64,000 bases of DNA from JAJDNH01 sp964552395 (GTDB lineage Bacteria; Acidobacteriota; Thermoanaerobaculia; Thermoanaerobaculales; Sulfomarinibacteraceae), in NCBI GenBank assembly GCA_964552395.1, contig CAZKGM010000012.1, positions 1-64,000 on the forward strand, read 5' to 3'. The notes beneath the pieces are model-generated. The model was not told where the DNA came from and made no database searches. It saw only the letters and a program-made list of their open reading frames with translations. The translations under genes and the position numbers were made by a program. The first letter of the stretch is position 1; the number at the start of each line of letters is the position of its first letter. Shown one piece after another: positions 23,785-33,321 of this stretch.

Positions 23785-26442
23785 ATGCCGGGAACGATGC
23801 TGCTCAGATCGTCGGGGAAGCTCCTGCTGAGTGCGAGCCTGGTCCTGTGTGCGACGGCTGCAACTGCCGCGGGCGGGGCGACGGTGAAGGGTCCGGAGAG
23901 CCTGCTGGTGCTGGGGCCGCTGCCGTTGCCGGCGGCGTTGGCCGAGGGCGGCCTGCTGGCGCCGAATCTTGAGCCCGTCGCGGAGATCGATCCCGTGACG
24001 GCGGATCCGCAGGCCGGCGACGAGGTGGTGCTCGATCCGACAGGCTCGGTCGCTTGGCGCGAGGTCAAGCCGGGGGCCGGCGAGCCGATCTCGCTGCCGC
24101 GGCAGGGGGTGTACTGGCTCGCGGCCCGGCCGACCCTCGACCGCTGGACGCACCTCGACCTGGAGCTCGACGGGGGCGATGTGCGAGCCCTGTACGTCGA
24201 CGGCAAGCTCGTGGCTGGCTTTCAGGAAGGCTCCGGGCAGTCGCTCAAGGCGATCGCCGGCGCCGCCCGCGGCCGGCACCTGGTGCTGGCCCGTGTAGAG
24301 CGCCGCTCGAGCGACGGCGAGGCGCCCAAGGTGCGGCTCTCCGTGTCTTGCCAACCGCAGGCCGGGATTGCCTGGAACGTCTCCGGCGCGGAGGCGCCGG
24401 CCAGCTTCGACGAGATGCGGGCGATCGTCTCGATCGGTCCGGTCGCCGTGGACTACGAGGGACGGCTGGTCGCCCGTCGCGTCCGCTCCCGCGACCGCAC
24501 TGGAGACGGCACTCACTCCTCGGTCGAGCTGCTCGACGGAGAGGGCAACGTCGTCGCCTCCTCGATCGGCGATCCGTCGGCATCCCCCGTCGCCTTTTCA
24601 CCCGACTCGAAGCACGACCTTCTGCTGCTGCGGGAGAAGGGGAAGCACGGCACCAACCTCGTCCTCTACGACACCGCCAGCCGTGCGCTGCGCACTGTCG
24701 TCCGCAACGAGCCTGACATCGGCTTTATCCACTTCGGGCCGGGGGGTACTCACCTGCTGATCTCCTCGGCGCGCGGCGTCAAGTCCGAGAAGCGCGACCC
24801 GAAGGCAGCGCGCCTGCGGCGGGCCCTGCGTGAGAAGCTGCGGGACTACGAAACCAGACGCCACCTGTGGCTGATCGAGGTCGCCACCGGCGCCAGGCGA
24901 AGCCTCACGGCTCCAGGAGACTGGGTGCTGGACGACGCGGCGTTCGTGGCCGCCAAGCGCGCCATTGTCTACGCGCGGACCGTGCCGCGGGACGAACGGC
25001 CGTGGTTTGAGACCGAGATCCGTTGGATCGACCTGATCCAGAACACCGACACGCTGGTGACGACGTTCGTCGCGGGGTGGGAGAGCCGCCCGGCGAACCT
25101 GACGCCCTCCCTGGACGGCAAGCGGCTTGCGTTCTTCGGCCCGCCGGACCAGGTGGGGACGGGGCACGGGGAGCACAACGTCTACAACCGCGAGATCTGG
25201 GTTCTCGATCTGGAGACCAAGAAGCTGGAGCGGGTCACCAAGACCGAGGGACCGGCCTACACGATCGGTCGTGGCGATCTCCTGAGCTGGGTACACAACG
25301 GGCACGGCCTGGTTGCCTCCGCGACCGACGGCTCGGTCACGCGGCTGGTGCGCCTTGATGAGGGCAGCGTTCCGTGGGACGCCGAGCGTCTCGGCACGAT
25401 CGCAGAAACGATTTCCTATCCCGCGCTGTCGCCGGACCGGCTGGTGGCGGCATTTGTTGCCTCGAACCGCGGCCTCCTTCCCAACCTGCAGGTGATGGAT
25501 CTGGACTCCGGCAAGGAGCGTGTACTGGAACGCCCGAACCAGGAGCTGGCAGCGCGTTGGCAGCTCGCGGTGCCGGAGAAGGCGCCGTTCACGGGACCGG
25601 ACGGACGCCTTATCGACGCCTGGTGGTATCCGCCGACGGCGAAGGTCGACAATGGCAAGACGCCGCTGATTGTCTACTACTACGGCGGCGCCAACCCCAC
25701 GACGAGGCGCTTCAACACCACCCATCAGGTGCTCGCTGCGAACGGCTATGCGGTGTTCGTCGTCAATCCGCACGGCGCCTTCGGCTATGGGCTGAAGTTC
25801 GCCGACGCCCACGTCAACGACTGGGGCCCCAAGGCGGCGGCCGACATCCAGGCCGGGATCGACGCCTTCCTCGCTGCCCACCCTGAGATCGACGGCAAGC
25901 GCATCGGGATCTACGGCGGTTCGTATGGCGGCTTCATGACCGAGTACCTCATCAGCACCAGCGACCGCTTTGCGGCCGCGGTGGCGATGTACGGGATCAG
26001 CGACATCGCGCCGTACTGGGGCGCGGGGATGTGGGGCTACACCTATGGTGACGTAGCCCTGGCGGGCTCGTTCCCGTGGAATGCACAGAAGCTGTTCGCC
26101 GGCCACTCGCCGCTCTACAACGCGGACCGTATTCATACCCCGCTGCTGCTGCTGCACGGAGAGGCAGACGTCAACGTGCCAGAGTCGGAGTCGGAGGAGC
26201 TCTACACGGCTCTGAAGACCCTGGGTCGCCGGGTCGAGCTGGTCACCTTCCCGGGCGAGGACCACGGCATCGCCGGCAGCTGGAAGAACTGGGTCGGGCA
26301 TCGGACCCTGATGCTCGACTTCTTCGACCGCTACCTGCGGCACCAGCCGGAGGCATGGGACGGCGCCTGGGGGGAGGGCGTCGCCACTGGTCACCGGCAC
26401 GACGCCAAGGGCGCCAGCCAAGACCGCCCGTCGGCGAGGTGA
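23785..26442 (+). CDS. Secreted S9 family prolyl oligopeptidase-like serine peptidase
   Basis: From the ATG at 23785 (AAGGAGGG site) this encodes 885 residues with a signal peptide (GKLLLSASLVLCATAATAA). Residues ~35-190 are an unassigned beta-rich region, ~200-600 a WD40-like propeller, and ~610-870 the alpha/beta hydrolase domain with GGSYGGF (Ser713), GEADVNVPES (Asp795) and GEDHGIA (His827), an intact triad. It should cleave short peptides in the periplasm or outside the cell. The open frame runs upstream to 23704 without a ribosome site. It is monocistronic, converging 43 bases from the DUF3999 gene. Confidence 0.85.
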   Translation: MPGTMLLRSSGKLLLSASLVLCATAATAAGGATVKGPESLLVLGPLPLPAALAEGGLLAPNLEPVAEIDPVTADPQAGDEVVLDPTGSVAWREVKPGAGEPISLPRQGVYWLAARPTLDRWTHLDLELDGGDVRALYVDGKLVAGFQEGSGQSLKAIAGAARGRHLVLARVERRSSDGEAPKVRLSVSCQPQAGIAWNVSGAEAPASFDEMRAIVSIGPVAVDYEGRLVARRVRSRDRTGDGTHSSVELLDGEGNVVASSIGDPSASPVAFSPDSKHDLLLLREKGKHGTNLVLYDTASRALRTVVRNEPDIGFIHFGPGGTHLLISSARGVKSEKRDPKAARLRRALREKLRDYETRRHLWLIEVATGARRSLTAPGDWVLDDAAFVAAKRAIVYARTVPRDERPWFETEIRWIDLIQNTDTLVTTFVAGWESRPANLTPSLDGKRLAFFGPPDQVGTGHGEHNVYNREIWVLDLETKKLERVTKTEGPAYTIGRGDLLSWVHNGHGLVASATDGSVTRLVRLDEGSVPWDAERLGTIAETISYPALSPDRLVAAFVASNRGLLPNLQVMDLDSGKERVLERPNQELAARWQLAVPEKAPFTGPDGRLIDAWWYPPTAKVDNGKTPLIVYYYGGANPTTRRFNTTHQVLAANGYAVFVVNPHGAFGYGLKFADAHVNDWGPKAAADIQAGIDAFLAAHPEIDGKRIGIYGGSYGGFMTEYLISTSDRFAAAVAMYGISDIAPYWGAGMWGYTYGDVALAGSFPWNAQKLFAGHSPLYNADRIHTPLLLLHGEADVNVPESESEELYTALKTLGRRVELVTFPGEDHGIAGSWKNWVGHRTLMLDFFDRYLRHQPEAWDGAWGEGVATGHRHDAKGASQDRPSAR

Positions 26443-26485
26443 TCACGCCGGATCAGCGGCTCGCGCCCGAGGGGAGCAGTGATGA

Positions 26486-28531
26486 TCAGGACTCGGGAAG
26501 GTTCCCCCCTTCCTGTCGCGCGAGACGCAGCGTGAACAAGGCGAGAACGAGGACTGCGACAACCAGCGCCGCCCACAGCAGGAGCCGGCGCAGTGGTGTT
26601 GCGGCGGCAATCCGGGCGCGAGCGCTGTAGTCGGGGTTCTTCTCGACCGGCCCAGCCGCTATGGCGGACGCCGGCACCGCCAGGATCGTCGACCTGGCCG
26701 AGGTCAGCTCGTAGTGCGGCACCGTTGCCGAGGGATCGCCAAGAAGCAGCGTGTAGACGCCGGCGGGAGCCGGCAGAAAGAGCACCGGGTGCTGAATGCC
26801 GACCTCGGCGTTCTCGAGATCGAGCGGTGCGTCGTCCCCGTTCTGCACGACGAGCTCGAGGCCCACGACCCTTGTGCTCGGCAACGGGACCCGCAGCGGT
26901 TGGCGTCGAGCGCGGGGCCGGTTCAGCCGGCCGGCCGCCAGGTTGCGTCGGCTCCCGTCTTCCATTGTGCCGACGAGAGTGTAGCTGCGGTCGAAGAATG
27001 GGGCCTCGCTATCGACCGCCACGCCATGGACCTCGATCGGCGTTGCGGGAAGGGAGAGAACGTAGCGTGAGGCGCGACCGCGGACGGGCTTGCGCTCAAT
27101 CGCCACGGCCTCCCAGGAGAACGCGCTCCGGCCCGTCAGCAGGTAGGCCCACTGGTGGTCGCTGTCGTCGACCACACGGATGTCTGCGAGGTCGGGTCGC
27201 AGCAGTGACAGATCCTCTGCCCGCAACTCGAGCCGTGCGAGGCCTTCGGCCGAAGGTCGGACCTCGAGACGACGCAGATGAGAGTACGGCGCCCGGTCCA
27301 TCTCGCCGCCGGCATGCATGACGAACGCGAGGGCCGGAGCGGGGTCGAAGTGCGGGTTGCGGAACGGCCTGCCAAGATGTGCAACTCGTGTGCTTCCAAG
27401 ATCCCAGGTCGCCGCGTAGGAGGGAGCGGTGGCGAACGCCTCGAGGTCATAGTCTGGGTGGTGAGCGCGTCGGCCGCCGAAGTAGAGGGCAAGGGCGCCG
27501 TCGCCGGCGGGAGGCGAGAAGACGAGGACCGGGGCCGGCACCAGAGCCGCGCAGGAGAGTCTCTGTAGCGGGGGGCTGTCACGGTCGTCGATCTCGAGCC
27601 GGATGCTGTCGCCAGCTGCCGGAGTGACCGCAATCTCCAGGTCGTCAACGGGGGCAAAGGCGTCGACGCGGAAGACGACTGCGCGGCCGAGCTCTCCGCG
27701 CGCGGCCGGCCCTTCGTCCCATGCAGTAACGACGCGGTGGAACGCACCGGTTGTGGTACGCAGCCGCAGGCGGGCGGGCACGACCCCGCGTGGGCGGCGG
27801 AAGATGGCCACAGTCCGGCCGGTCTCGTGGCGGACGGAGAGCGCCGCCAGCGGCACGACCAGAGGCTGCGGAGCAGGCGGGAGTCGCAGCGCCTCGAGCT
27901 CGAAGCCGGGCTCGAGATAGCCGCCGTTCTCCCCGGAGAGACGGATTTCCAGGAGCCCGAGCGCCCCCTGTGGCAGCGGAAAGCGCAGGTGCTCCGTGGG
28001 CGGCGTGTGCAATCTGAACGCCGAGCCGCCGCTGACCAGGCTCATCCGTCGTCCACGGGCACTGACGGCGGTGAGCTCGATGCGGCAGACGAACTGCGAG
28101 GGCCGGGCGTCGAGAGCCAAGCGCCAGCCGCCGGCGCCCTGAGGGAGTGGTGGAACCTCGAGCACGTAGCGTTCGTGGAACAGGGGTGGTCCGTCGGCAC
28201 GCCGTTCCTCGTGGCGCTCGACCTCTTTGAGGCGGCCAGGGAAACGGGCGACGACCTCTTCGACACCTGGCTCCGCGGGTGCCGCCACCAGTGCGAAGGG
28301 AACCTCGCGGCCGTCGGCAGCGAGGATTCGGAGGTCCGCGAGGTCCGAGGAGCAGGCGGCCAGAACCGGCACCGGGAGATCCAGCCGATGGAGGCCACTC
28401 CCCTCGACCTGGATGGCGGCCGTCTGAGGGAACAGCTGCCGGAGGTCGCCCCCGGCCGCCGCCTGCAAGGCGACAACGGACGAAGCGGCGGCGAAGACGG
28501 CAGTCAGGAGACTACGGGTCGAGATGGTCAT
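26486..28531 (-). CDS. DUF3999 family envelope protein
   Basis: The 681-residue product has a signal peptide (SLLTAVFAAASSVVALQAAA), a long beta-rich periplasmic part and one C-terminal transmembrane helix (LLLWAALVVAVLVLALFTLR) with a short cytoplasmic tail. The family has no known function and typically accompanies DUF2339 proteins, as here, where its start overlaps the DUF2339 stop (ATGA). The frame is open far upstream to 30631, but that part lies antisense in register to the DUF2339 gene and has no coding character. The true start at 28531 has a GGAGG site. Confidence 0.8.
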   Translation of the reverse strand: MTISTRSLLTAVFAAASSVVALQAAAGGDLRQLFPQTAAIQVEGSGLHRLDLPVPVLAACSSDLADLRILAADGREVPFALVAAPAEPGVEEVVARFPGRLKEVERHEERRADGPPLFHERYVLEVPPLPQGAGGWRLALDARPSQFVCRIELTAVSARGRRMSLVSGGSAFRLHTPPTEHLRFPLPQGALGLLEIRLSGENGGYLEPGFELEALRLPPAPQPLVVPLAALSVRHETGRTVAIFRRPRGVVPARLRLRTTTGAFHRVVTAWDEGPAARGELGRAVVFRVDAFAPVDDLEIAVTPAAGDSIRLEIDDRDSPPLQRLSCAALVPAPVLVFSPPAGDGALALYFGGRRAHHPDYDLEAFATAPSYAATWDLGSTRVAHLGRPFRNPHFDPAPALAFVMHAGGEMDRAPYSHLRRLEVRPSAEGLARLELRAEDLSLLRPDLADIRVVDDSDHQWAYLLTGRSAFSWEAVAIERKPVRGRASRYVLSLPATPIEVHGVAVDSEAPFFDRSYTLVGTMEDGSRRNLAAGRLNRPRARRQPLRVPLPSTRVVGLELVVQNGDDAPLDLENAEVGIQHPVLFLPAPAGVYTLLLGDPSATVPHYELTSARSTILAVPASAIAAGPVEKNPDYSARARIAAATPLRRLLLWAALVVAVLVLALFTLRLARQEGGNLPES

Positions 28532-31452
28532 GGTTCCTCCGTTGGGCCGGTAGACAGCACGAACCGCTGGTAGGCGAGAGAGACCAGGATCAGGGACACC
28601 GCCAGACCGACCAGAGACGCCACCCGGTACAGGTCCTGCAGGTGTCCGAGATCGTAGAGAAAGGCCTTGGCCAGGGTCGCGACCAGAACCCCCAGGCTCA
28701 GCCAGCGCAGCCCGACGCTGTGCCGGCGCATGCCGATGGCGAGCAGGATCAGCGCGTACACCGCCCACGCGATCGAGGTGGTCATGTCGCGCGCCGGTAG
28801 GCGCCTGAAGCTCAGCGTCAACGTCGGCCCGGTCGAGAAGACATCGGTCACGGCGAGGTTGAGCCAAACGAACAGCACGGCCACCGCAGCCAGAGCGCAG
28901 GCGGCGGCGCCGAGGGGGCGTCTGCTGATGCCGCTCCGCTCCCAGTCGCGCAGCCGGTCCCCCTCGCGACGTCGCAGCACGGCCCAGCCGCCGAGCAGCG
29001 CCAGCGCCGGCACCCAGTAGGTGTAGAGCACCCAGTTGAGCACCGGCAACGGGCCTCGCGGGTAGTAGGTCAGGAGGGCCGGGTTGGCCACCAGTCGGAC
29101 CGTGGCGGCGGCCAGCAGCAGGAGGCCGAAGTACTTGAGCCCCACCTGGTCGAAGCGCTCCCACAGCCACAAGACCGCGAGGCCGTTGAGGGCCCAACCG
29201 AGGGTGATCCAGGACTTCTCGAGCTGTAGCGGAATGGCCACGCTGACCAGGCACAGGGCGACCGCGAGCAGCCAGACCACCGCCCCGGCCCGCACCGGCG
29301 CGCGCTCGCGACGACCTTGAGCGGCGCGGATCGTGAGCAGGCAGAGGGCGGCCAGGGCCAGCGGCAGCAGGCCGATGGCGCCGACGCCGAGCGCGACCTC
29401 CCACAGGCCCTTCAGCGGCCAGAAGAATGCCGGACCGGTGAGAGCGGCGGCGGCCCAGGCGGTGCGGGAGGGAGCGAATACAGGGTGGAAGATCACCGGC
29501 CACATCGTCAGAACGACGACCGTCAGGGCCTGCACCAGCAGTAGGGAAGCGGCCTCCGAGCGTACGGCGTCCGGCGACCACACGGCGTGAACCACTGCAG
29601 TCGCTGCAATGGCCGCCAGGTACCAGCCGCCGCTTCTCATGCGGGTGGCGGCGAGAGCTGCCAGGATGCCGAGCAGCGATGCGGTGACGGCGACCGGCAC
29701 CGGGTGTGTAGGCACGTGGTCGATCAAGGCGATGACCGCGGGTAGCAGGGCCAGGGCGCCGGCGGCGGCGGCCCGCTCGGCCCAACGGTGAGCGGGGCTT
29801 GCACGCTGCGCGATCGCGACCAGCTGCAGCGCGACGGCGAGCGCCGGTAGCAGCGACAGCAGCACCATTTCGGACGGCAGGTGGCGCGAGATGCCCCACG
29901 CCATGACGTACAGGCTCAGGCCGGCGGTCGGGCCGAGGGCGGCCGCGAGCTGTAGGCGTGGGCGTTGGTGCAATGCTGCATGGCTTGACAGCAAGGCGGC
30001 GAGCAGCAGCCAGCCGAGCAGCCATGGCCAGAGGCCGGCACGCGCGCTCGTCAACGAGGTTCCGACCACGACCAGCATGAGCCCGCCGGTAAGCCCGGCA
30101 TCGGCGAGTGAGGTGCCGCGCTCTTCCGGTTGGCGGCGGACGGCCGCCGCCAGGTGCACCACCAGGGCCAAACCGGCCGTTGCCAGGCTCAGCTCCCAGG
30201 CCAGCGAGCGGTCGATGCGGTGGCTGCCCAGCCAGCCGAGGAGCACACCGAGGGTGGCCGCGGCCGAAGCCAGCGCGAGCCACGGGCGGCGCTGTGCGCG
30301 GGCGATCCAGACGGCGCCTGCGGTCAGCAGGGCCAGGAGGGCGGCGAGCGGGGCCGGACGGAGCCCGAGCCGAACGGAGGTGGCGACGTGAAAGGAGAGC
30401 AGGATAGGAATCAGGATTGCGCCGGCCTGGGTGAGGCGCCACACGCGTTCCTCGGGTTGTACGCGCGGCCGGGAGATGAGGAAGACAATGGCGAAGGTGG
30501 CCAGTATGGCGAGGCCGAGCCAGAGACGGGGCGCATCGAGGCGGGCGGTGATCCACAGCACCTCGTAGAGCGCGGTGGCAGCGAGAGAGAGGAGCGCCAG
30601 TGCCGGCCAGCGCCGACGCTGGGCCAGCCACAGCAGGCCGGCGTCGAGCAGCAGAACGTAGGTGAAGAGCGGGACCGGGCGGTCAACGCCGGTGCTGATC
30701 AGCAGCGGCGTCGCGAAGCCGCCGGCAAGGCCGAGGACGGCCACCAGCAGCGAGTCCCGGCGCAGGGCCAGCAACCCGCAGACGACCGTCGTCAACACCA
30801 TCAGGAGCCCGGCGAGCGCTGTCGGCACGAGGGCGTAGAGGGCGCATGCCGCCCACACCGACGCGTACAGGGCCACGATTCCCCCGCCGGCCAGCGCGTT
30901 CGAGGCGGCCAGCTGCGCGCGGCGGTGGAGACCTTCGGAGAGAACGAGACACACCACTCCTCCGATGAGCCCTAGACTGACCCGGACGGCCGGCGAGATG
31001 AGCCCGTGGTCGATGGAGTACTTGAAGAGGAGGATGGCGGCAAGGGCGAGAACCCCGCCACCGACGACCGCAGCGCCGCGGACTCCGATCCACCGCTCCC
31101 ACTCGATGCTGGGAGCCGCGGATCGCGTGGTGCTGGTGACGACCGGTGTCCGCGCCGCCGGGGCCGGAGGGGGTGGCGGCGGGGGCGTTTGCCGGACCGG
31201 CTCGAACGGCGCAGGCGGCGGCTCGTGCCATGTAGGCTCTGGTGGGGGCGGTGCAGTGGCCTGTGAACGGGCCGGCGGTGCCGGTGGGCGAGGCGCGACC
31301 GGCGCCGCGGCTGCCTCCGGCACGCCACGGAGCTCGAGCTCGCGCAGGCGGCGGTTGAGGTCGGCGACGCGCCGTAGGGCGAGAACCGCGAATACCACGG
31401 CTACCAGGGCGCTGGCTGGAATCGCGAGGGCAAGGAGGGCGAGCAACTGCAT
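28528..31452 (-). CDS. DUF2339 family polytopic membrane protein
   Basis: The 974-residue product opens with a transmembrane helix (LLALLALAIPASALVAVVFA), a short coiled region (VADLNRRLRELELRG), a long Pro/Ala-rich linker and then about 25 or more closely spaced hydrophobic helices. This matches the DUF2339 family of huge integral membrane proteins of unknown function. The ATG at 31452 has a GGGAG site; an upstream frame to 31494 adds an implausible basic leader. It is cotranscribed with the DUF3999 gene. The two may form an envelope complex, which is inferred from their frequent pairing. Confidence 0.8.
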   Translation of the reverse strand: MQLLALLALAIPASALVAVVFAVLALRRVADLNRRLRELELRGVPEAAAAPVAPRPPAPPARSQATAPPPPEPTWHEPPPAPFEPVRQTPPPPPPPAPAARTPVVTSTTRSAAPSIEWERWIGVRGAAVVGGGVLALAAILLFKYSIDHGLISPAVRVSLGLIGGVVCLVLSEGLHRRAQLAASNALAGGGIVALYASVWAACALYALVPTALAGLLMVLTTVVCGLLALRRDSLLVAVLGLAGGFATPLLISTGVDRPVPLFTYVLLLDAGLLWLAQRRRWPALALLSLAATALYEVLWITARLDAPRLWLGLAILATFAIVFLISRPRVQPEERVWRLTQAGAILIPILLSFHVATSVRLGLRPAPLAALLALLTAGAVWIARAQRRPWLALASAAATLGVLLGWLGSHRIDRSLAWELSLATAGLALVVHLAAAVRRQPEERGTSLADAGLTGGLMLVVVGTSLTSARAGLWPWLLGWLLLAALLSSHAALHQRPRLQLAAALGPTAGLSLYVMAWGISRHLPSEMVLLSLLPALAVALQLVAIAQRASPAHRWAERAAAAGALALLPAVIALIDHVPTHPVPVAVTASLLGILAALAATRMRSGGWYLAAIAATAVVHAVWSPDAVRSEAASLLLVQALTVVVLTMWPVIFHPVFAPSRTAWAAAALTGPAFFWPLKGLWEVALGVGAIGLLPLALAALCLLTIRAAQGRRERAPVRAGAVVWLLAVALCLVSVAIPLQLEKSWITLGWALNGLAVLWLWERFDQVGLKYFGLLLLAAATVRLVANPALLTYYPRGPLPVLNWVLYTYWVPALALLGGWAVLRRREGDRLRDWERSGISRRPLGAAACALAAVAVLFVWLNLAVTDVFSTGPTLTLSFRRLPARDMTTSIAWAVYALILLAIGMRRHSVGLRWLSLGVLVATLAKAFLYDLGHLQDLYRVASLVGLAVSLILVSLAYQRFVLSTGPTEEP

Positions 31453-31521
31453 GCGGGCTCCCTGATTGTGGCGCCGCGGCCCCGGCCGCCGCACCGTTGG
31501 CCTCGAAGGGCTGGTGATCCA

Positions 31522-31540
31522 GTGTAACCCGGGTGTAACC
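31522..31540. promoter_or_regulatory. GTGTAACC direct repeat with 11 bp spacing
   Basis: GTGTAACC occurs at 31522-31529 and again at 31533-31540, one helical turn apart, in the divergent region between the DUF2339 and HhH genes. The layout resembles a response-regulator or activator site, but the regulator is unknown. Confidence 0.3.
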
Positions 31541-31572
31541 TGTCAGCACGGTCGAACCCGAAGGAGGCGTTG

Positions 31573-31884
31573 ATGGTGATCAGGGACGACAGCCGGGAGC
31601 TTCTGAGAATACCGGGCGTTGGCCCGTCAATAGCCCGGGATCTGCTCGCTCTCGGCATTCGTCGCGTAGAGGACCTGGCCGGCGGCGATGCCCAGCGCCT
31701 CTACGACAGGCTGTGTGCGCTGCGGGGCCACCACATTGACCGCTGCGTTCTGTACGTCTTCCGCTGCGCCGTCTACTTTGCCGCCGAGCCGAGCCCGGAC
31801 CCGGAGCTGCTCAAGTGGTGGAGCTGGAAGGACGGGAGAGCTCCTGCCACGCTCTCATCGCTCGCCTCAGGTGGGGGATCGTGA
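31573..31884 (+). CDS. Cdd1-like helix-hairpin-helix protein
   Basis: The 103-residue product has one helix-hairpin-helix element, LLRIPGVGPSIARDLLALGI, then VEDLAGGDAQRLYDRLCAL and GHHIDRCVLYVFRCAVYFA. This is the layout of the Cdd1 (pathogenicity locus) family, sometimes named mitomycin resistance protein. HhH elements usually bind DNA non-specifically, but the role of this family is not established. The ATG at 31573 has an AAGGAGG site at good spacing. Its 3' end overlaps the converging AhpD-like gene by 74 bases. Confidence 0.8.
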   Translation: MVIRDDSRELLRIPGVGPSIARDLLALGIRRVEDLAGGDAQRLYDRLCALRGHHIDRCVLYVFRCAVYFAAEPSPDPELLKWWSWKDGRAPATLSSLASGGGS

Positions 31885-32173
31885 TCGAGCCGCCAACCAC
31901 CAGGCCGACGCCCAGCACCTCGTTGAGCTCTTCGTCGCTCACGCCCTCGTCGCGGCAGCGTCCGAGGTGGTAAAGGATGCAGTCGTCGCAGCGCAGCACG
32001 AGCGACGCGACCAGGCCAAGCATCTCCTTGGTCCGGGCCGGCAGGGCGCCGTCTCTGTAGGTCTGAGAGTCGAGGCTGAAGAAGCGCTTGATCTCGAGGC
32101 TGGCGTTGTCGAGCACGAGCCGGTTCAGCTCCTCGCGCTCACGCTGGAACTCCTCAACTGAACGGTGCTGCAT
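31811..32173 (-). CDS. Carboxymuconolactone decarboxylase/AhpD-like protein
   Basis: The 120-residue all-alpha protein has the CMD-family motif RCDDCILYHLGRCRDEG, a CxxC followed by a histidine, as in AhpD-like peroxidase cofactors. It may act as a small thiol peroxidase or reductase, though many family members are uncharacterised. An AGGAGG site precedes the ATG. It lies nine bases downstream of the acyltransferase gene in the same direction, and its 3' end overlaps the convergent HhH gene. Confidence 0.8.
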   Translation of the reverse strand: MQHRSVEEFQREREELNRLVLDNASLEIKRFFSLDSQTYRDGALPARTKEMLGLVASLVLRCDDCILYHLGRCRDEGVSDEELNEVLGVGLVVGGSITIPHLRRAMRAWQELSRPSSSTT

Positions 32174-32182
32174 GGGTCCTCC

Positions 32183-33106
32183 TCACTCTTGGCCCTGGGG
32201 TTGCTCCTGTGGCTGCGTTCTCCAGCGGCGGTGCATCCACACCCACTGCTCCGGGTGGGCGCGGATCTGACGCTCGATGGCGGCGGTGGCCTCGGCCGTG
32301 AGGCGGGCCACGGCATCAGCGTCGCCGGGTTCCCCAGCATGCTCGATCGGGGGCTGTGCCTCGACGTGGTGGGAGCCGTCGGCCCTGCGAGAGATGAAGG
32401 CAGGGACCACCGGTACCCGCGCGCGGAGGGCTAGTTGGGCCGCGCCGGACGGCGTCCACGCCGGCCGACCGAAAAACGGGACGAAGACGCCAGGGATGTC
32501 CCGGATGTCCTGATCGACGAGCAGGCCGACCACCCGGTTGGCGAGCAGGGCGGCCACCAGGCGGCGTCCGGCGGTCGGGCCGCGGGAGATGACCTGCGCG
32601 CCGAAGCGGGCGCGCAGGGCCGTGGCCACGTCGTGGAGCCGGGGGTCGTAGATCTCGCGCACGGCGATGCTCATCGGGATGCTGCCGGCGCCGAGGCGAG
32701 CGTTCATGAGCTCCCAGTTGCCGCAGTGGCCGGTCACGAGCACTGCCCCACGGCCTCGCTCTCGGGCTGCTTCGAGATGCTCGGCGCCGCTCATCGTGAC
32801 TCGGCTGCGGACCCCCTCAGGGCTTGCCCGCCACAACCACAGCACCTCCGCCAGCATTAGCCCGAGGTGCCGGGCCGTACGCCGGAGCAGGATGTCTCGC
32901 TCGGTGTCCGTCATCTCGGGGAAGGCCAGTGCGAGGTGCTCACGCGCGCGGCGGCGATCCGTGGCGGCCAGTGCAAGGGACAGGCGCCCGGCGGCGATGC
33001 CGAGCTGCCTCGTCAACGCCAGGGGCAGGCGACTGCCGGTCGCCAGCAGCAGCCGGAACGGGTAGTACACAAGATCGTGCCGTACGCGGCGCAGCGGATC
33101 CCCCAT
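32183..33106 (-). CDS. LpxL/HtrB-type lysophospholipid or lipid A acyltransferase
   Basis: The 307-residue product matches the late acyltransferases of lipid A synthesis: VLVTGHCGNWE carries the catalytic H(x4)E motif, followed by AVREIYDPRLHD and LLVDQDIRDIPGVFVPFFGR. A hydrophobic N-terminal segment (PFRLLLATGSRLPLAL) should hold it at the inner membrane. It transfers an acyl chain to a lipid A-like or ornithine-lipid acceptor, which supports an outer membrane in this organism. No other lipid A gene is nearby, so the acceptor is open. It is first in a two-gene unit with the AhpD-like gene. Confidence 0.8.
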   Translation of the reverse strand: MGDPLRRVRHDLVYYPFRLLLATGSRLPLALTRQLGIAAGRLSLALAATDRRRAREHLALAFPEMTDTERDILLRRTARHLGLMLAEVLWLWRASPEGVRSRVTMSGAEHLEAARERGRGAVLVTGHCGNWELMNARLGAGSIPMSIAVREIYDPRLHDVATALRARFGAQVISRGPTAGRRLVAALLANRVVGLLVDQDIRDIPGVFVPFFGRPAWTPSGAAQLALRARVPVVPAFISRRADGSHHVEAQPPIEHAGEPGDADAVARLTAEATAAIERQIRAHPEQWVWMHRRWRTQPQEQPQGQE

Positions 33107-33184
33107 GTTCGGAGTTTAACCCGCACTTCCCACCACCACGGAGCTGCAGCGCGCGATACACCGGCGCCGGCGACGATTTCTCGC

Positions 33185-33305
33185 CGGAGACACGGAGGAC
33201 ACAGCGAAGCACGGAGAGCATCCTTCAAGCGAAGAGGACCTCCTGATTCTGGCGCCTTCTTCTTGGCTCTGTGCCCTCTCTGTGCTCTCCGTGCCTCTGT
33301 GGTTG
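33185..33305. repeat. Imperfect inverted repeat of CACGGAG/CACAG words
   Basis: The left arm (33185-33220) is a chain of CACGGAG, ACACAG and GCACGGAGAGCA words. The right arm (33263-33305) carries the complements, with TGCTCTCCGTGC (33283-33294) exactly complementary to 33209-33220. The type (CACGGAGGCACAGAG) is a known dispersed intergenic repeat of several bacterial phyla. It lies between the phosphatase stop and the acyltransferase start. Confidence 0.7.
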
Positions 33306-33321
33306 GTTCCTTTTCTCGGAT

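Noticed and set aside
24598..26421. 607-codon minus-strand frame opposite the S9 peptidase gene
   Set aside because: Antisense shadow; the plus strand carries the intact Ser-Asp-His peptidase.
28532..30631. Upstream 700 codons of a 1,381-codon minus-strand frame ending at 26486
   Set aside because: This part overlaps the DUF2339 gene in another frame of the same strand, is rich in Arg/Pro/His and has no domain. Only the part from 28531 is coding.
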